NCBI RefSeq assembly: GCF_030053155.1
Contig: NZ_CP125640.1
Span: forward strand, 62,001-126,000
DNA from: Rhizobium sp. BT03
GTDB lineage: Bacteria > Pseudomonadota > Alphaproteobacteria > Rhizobiales > Rhizobiaceae
Direction: 5' to 3'
DNA: 64,000 nucleotides
The translations under genes and the position numbers were made by a program. Numbering within the stretch: position 1 is the first letter of the stretch; every line of letters begins with the position of its first letter. The notes beneath the pieces are model-generated. The model ran no database searches. It was not told the origin of the DNA and worked only from the letters and a program-made list of their open reading frames with translations. Below, one piece after another: positions 63,123 to 64,000 of the stretch.

Positions 63123-63148
63123 GGCAGCATCGCTCAGAGAGTGCTGCC
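63123..63148 (-). terminator. Weak hairpin at the end of the amino-acid permease operon
   Basis: GGCAGCA ... TGCTGCC (7-bp arms, 12-base loop), 18 bp after the permease stop. Read on the minus strand no clear T-run follows. A+T-rich DNA lies beyond it. Confidence 0.4.
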
Positions 63149-63165
63149 AGCTTAGGCCGAATTCA

Positions 63166-63996
63166 TCAACGCTTGAGATGCCGGGTCAGGCGGCGTTCGA
63201 TCCACGCCCAGAGATGGCGCAGCGCTTCGACGATGGAGAGATAGAAGATCGCCGCCCAGAGATAGGTTTGATAGTCGAAGGTGCGGGAGAAGGCGTAGCG
63301 GGTTTCGCCCATCAGGTCGAGTACGGTAATGATGGCAACGACCGCCGAGCCCTTGATCAGCAGGATGATCTCGTTGCCATAGGGGCGCAACGCCACGATG
63401 AAGGCCTGGGGCAGAATAATCTTGCGGAAAGCGATGGACCTGTGAATGCCGAGGGCGGCTGCCGCCTCACGCTGACCGTGCGGTACGCTCTCGATGGCGC
63501 CGCGCAGGATTTCCGCCTGATAGGCTGCGGTATTGATGGTCATGGCGAAGACGCCGCAATACCAGGCTTCGCGGAAGAACCACCAGATGCCGACGCTCTC
63601 CAACTGCGGCCGGAACACGCCGAGGCCGTAGTAGACGAGGAAAAGCTGGGCAAGCAGCGGCGTGCCGCGGAAGAAATAGATATAGCCATAGGCGAGCCAG
63701 TTGAGCGCCCGGTTCTTCGATAGGCGCGCCATGGCGAGCGGCAGCGAGAGTATCGCGCCGCCGACGACGGAGATGCCAACGAGGCTGAGTGTCACCCAGA
63801 GACCGTGCAGATATCGCGGCCCGTAGCGGGTGAACTTCTCCGGATCCCAGCCATTGATGACGGTGTAGATCAGCAGCGCGGCAAAGAGCGCCCAAATGGC
63901 AACGAGGATGTAGCCGGCGAGGCGTGCAGCCGTCATCGGCTTCACGACTTCGCGGGGTGCGGGCTGCGGCGGGATCAGCGTTTCGGCGTAGCTCAT
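63166..63996 (-). CDS. Polar amino-acid ABC transporter permease (HisM-like)
   Basis: This 276-residue permease of the HAAT/PAAT class has about six hydrophobic helices and the motif GLWVTLSLVGISVVGGAILS near residue 65. The EAA loop is VPHGQREAAAALGIHRSIAF near residues 168-187. IYFFRGTPLLAQLFLVYYGL is diagnostic of histidine/arginine/ornithine-type permeases. A second permease, ATPase and binding protein should lie to the right, beyond the window (the gene is read leftwards and starts 5 bp from the end). A weak hairpin lies after the stop near 63123-63148. Confidence 0.92.
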   Translation of the reverse strand: MSYAETLIPPQPAPREVVKPMTAARLAGYILVAIWALFAALLIYTVINGWDPEKFTRYGPRYLHGLWVTLSLVGISVVGGAILSLPLAMARLSKNRALNWLAYGYIYFFRGTPLLAQLFLVYYGLGVFRPQLESVGIWWFFREAWYCGVFAMTINTAAYQAEILRGAIESVPHGQREAAAALGIHRSIAFRKIILPQAFIVALRPYGNEIILLIKGSAVVAIITVLDLMGETRYAFSRTFDYQTYLWAAIFYLSIVEALRHLWAWIERRLTRHLKR

Positions 63997-64000
63997 CGGC

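Overview
The window is chromosomal DNA of an alpha-proteobacterium of the Rhizobium leguminosarum/etli group. Evidence: high G+C content with rhizobial codon use, a complete acpXL-lpxXL cluster for the very-long-chain fatty acid of rhizobial lipid A, an FnrN-type regulator with paired anaeroboxes, a RopA-type porin, a Usg protein, split cobalamin (cob) loci, and several families of intergenic palindromic repeats typical of rhizobial chromosomes. No tRNA, rRNA, CRISPR array, transposase or prophage gene was seen.

Layout. 1-2.4 kb: end of a cob operon (cobB fragment, cobC, cobD), joined by ATGA overlaps. 2.4-4.1 kb: a zinc-ribbon protein, an L,D-transpeptidase and fnrN. 4.3-9.9 kb: acpXL, fabZ-like, two ketosynthase genes, a dehydrogenase and lpxXL, which build and transfer the C28-type acyl chain. 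10-21 kb: mixed genes, including a PAS protein, VOC and SRPBCC proteins with an AraC regulator, gnd, a ParDE toxin-antitoxin pair, two GNAT acetyltransferases, a methyltransferase, an operon of a C39-like peptidase, D-Ala-D-Ala ligase and small P-loop ATPase, and an RNA ligase. 20-33.6 kb: a LacI-controlled sugar island with a CUT1 ABC transporter, GH2 beta-mannosidase, sugar isomerase, Gfo/Idh/MocA dehydrogenase, aldo-keto reductase and GH43 glycosidase, which looks like uptake and breakdown of plant mannosides and xylosides. 34-38 kb: an ABC-2 exporter, an atypical SDR, a LysR regulator and an EamA-like protein. 38-42 kb: a membrane aspartyl protease, DUF1289, divergent cobS/cobT and dgkA. 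42-50.7 kb: a PdhS-like histidine kinase, a nuclease, a uracil-DNA-glycosylase-like protein, Lrp, porin, LysR, a DNA-alkylation-repair protein, an HIBADH-like dehydrogenase and a small hypothetical gene. 50.8-52.2 kb: ssuD behind a short upstream ORF. 52.6-57.1 kb: an HscC-like Hsp70 and a 936-residue membrane J-like protein. 57.3-61 kb: two ArsR/SRPBCC modules facing each other around two DUF1801 genes, with a GST. 61-64 kb: a TPR-methyltransferase, DUF2270, usg and an amino-acid ABC permease.

The most interesting items are: (1) the Hsp70 and giant membrane J-like pair, whose HPD motif is RPD; (2) the first ketosynthase of the lipid A cluster, which lacks the active-site Cys and one His and so resembles a chain-length factor beside its active partner; (3) the peptidase/Ddl/ATPase operon next to an RNA ligase; (4) a short ORF with a good ribosome site upstream of ssuD; (5) several perfect or near-perfect large palindromes in gene-end regions; (6) an in-frame heptapeptide tandem repeat inside CobC.

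All calls come from reading the sequence and remembered family knowledge; no database search was run. Start codons were chosen by ribosome-site spacing and family length where stated.
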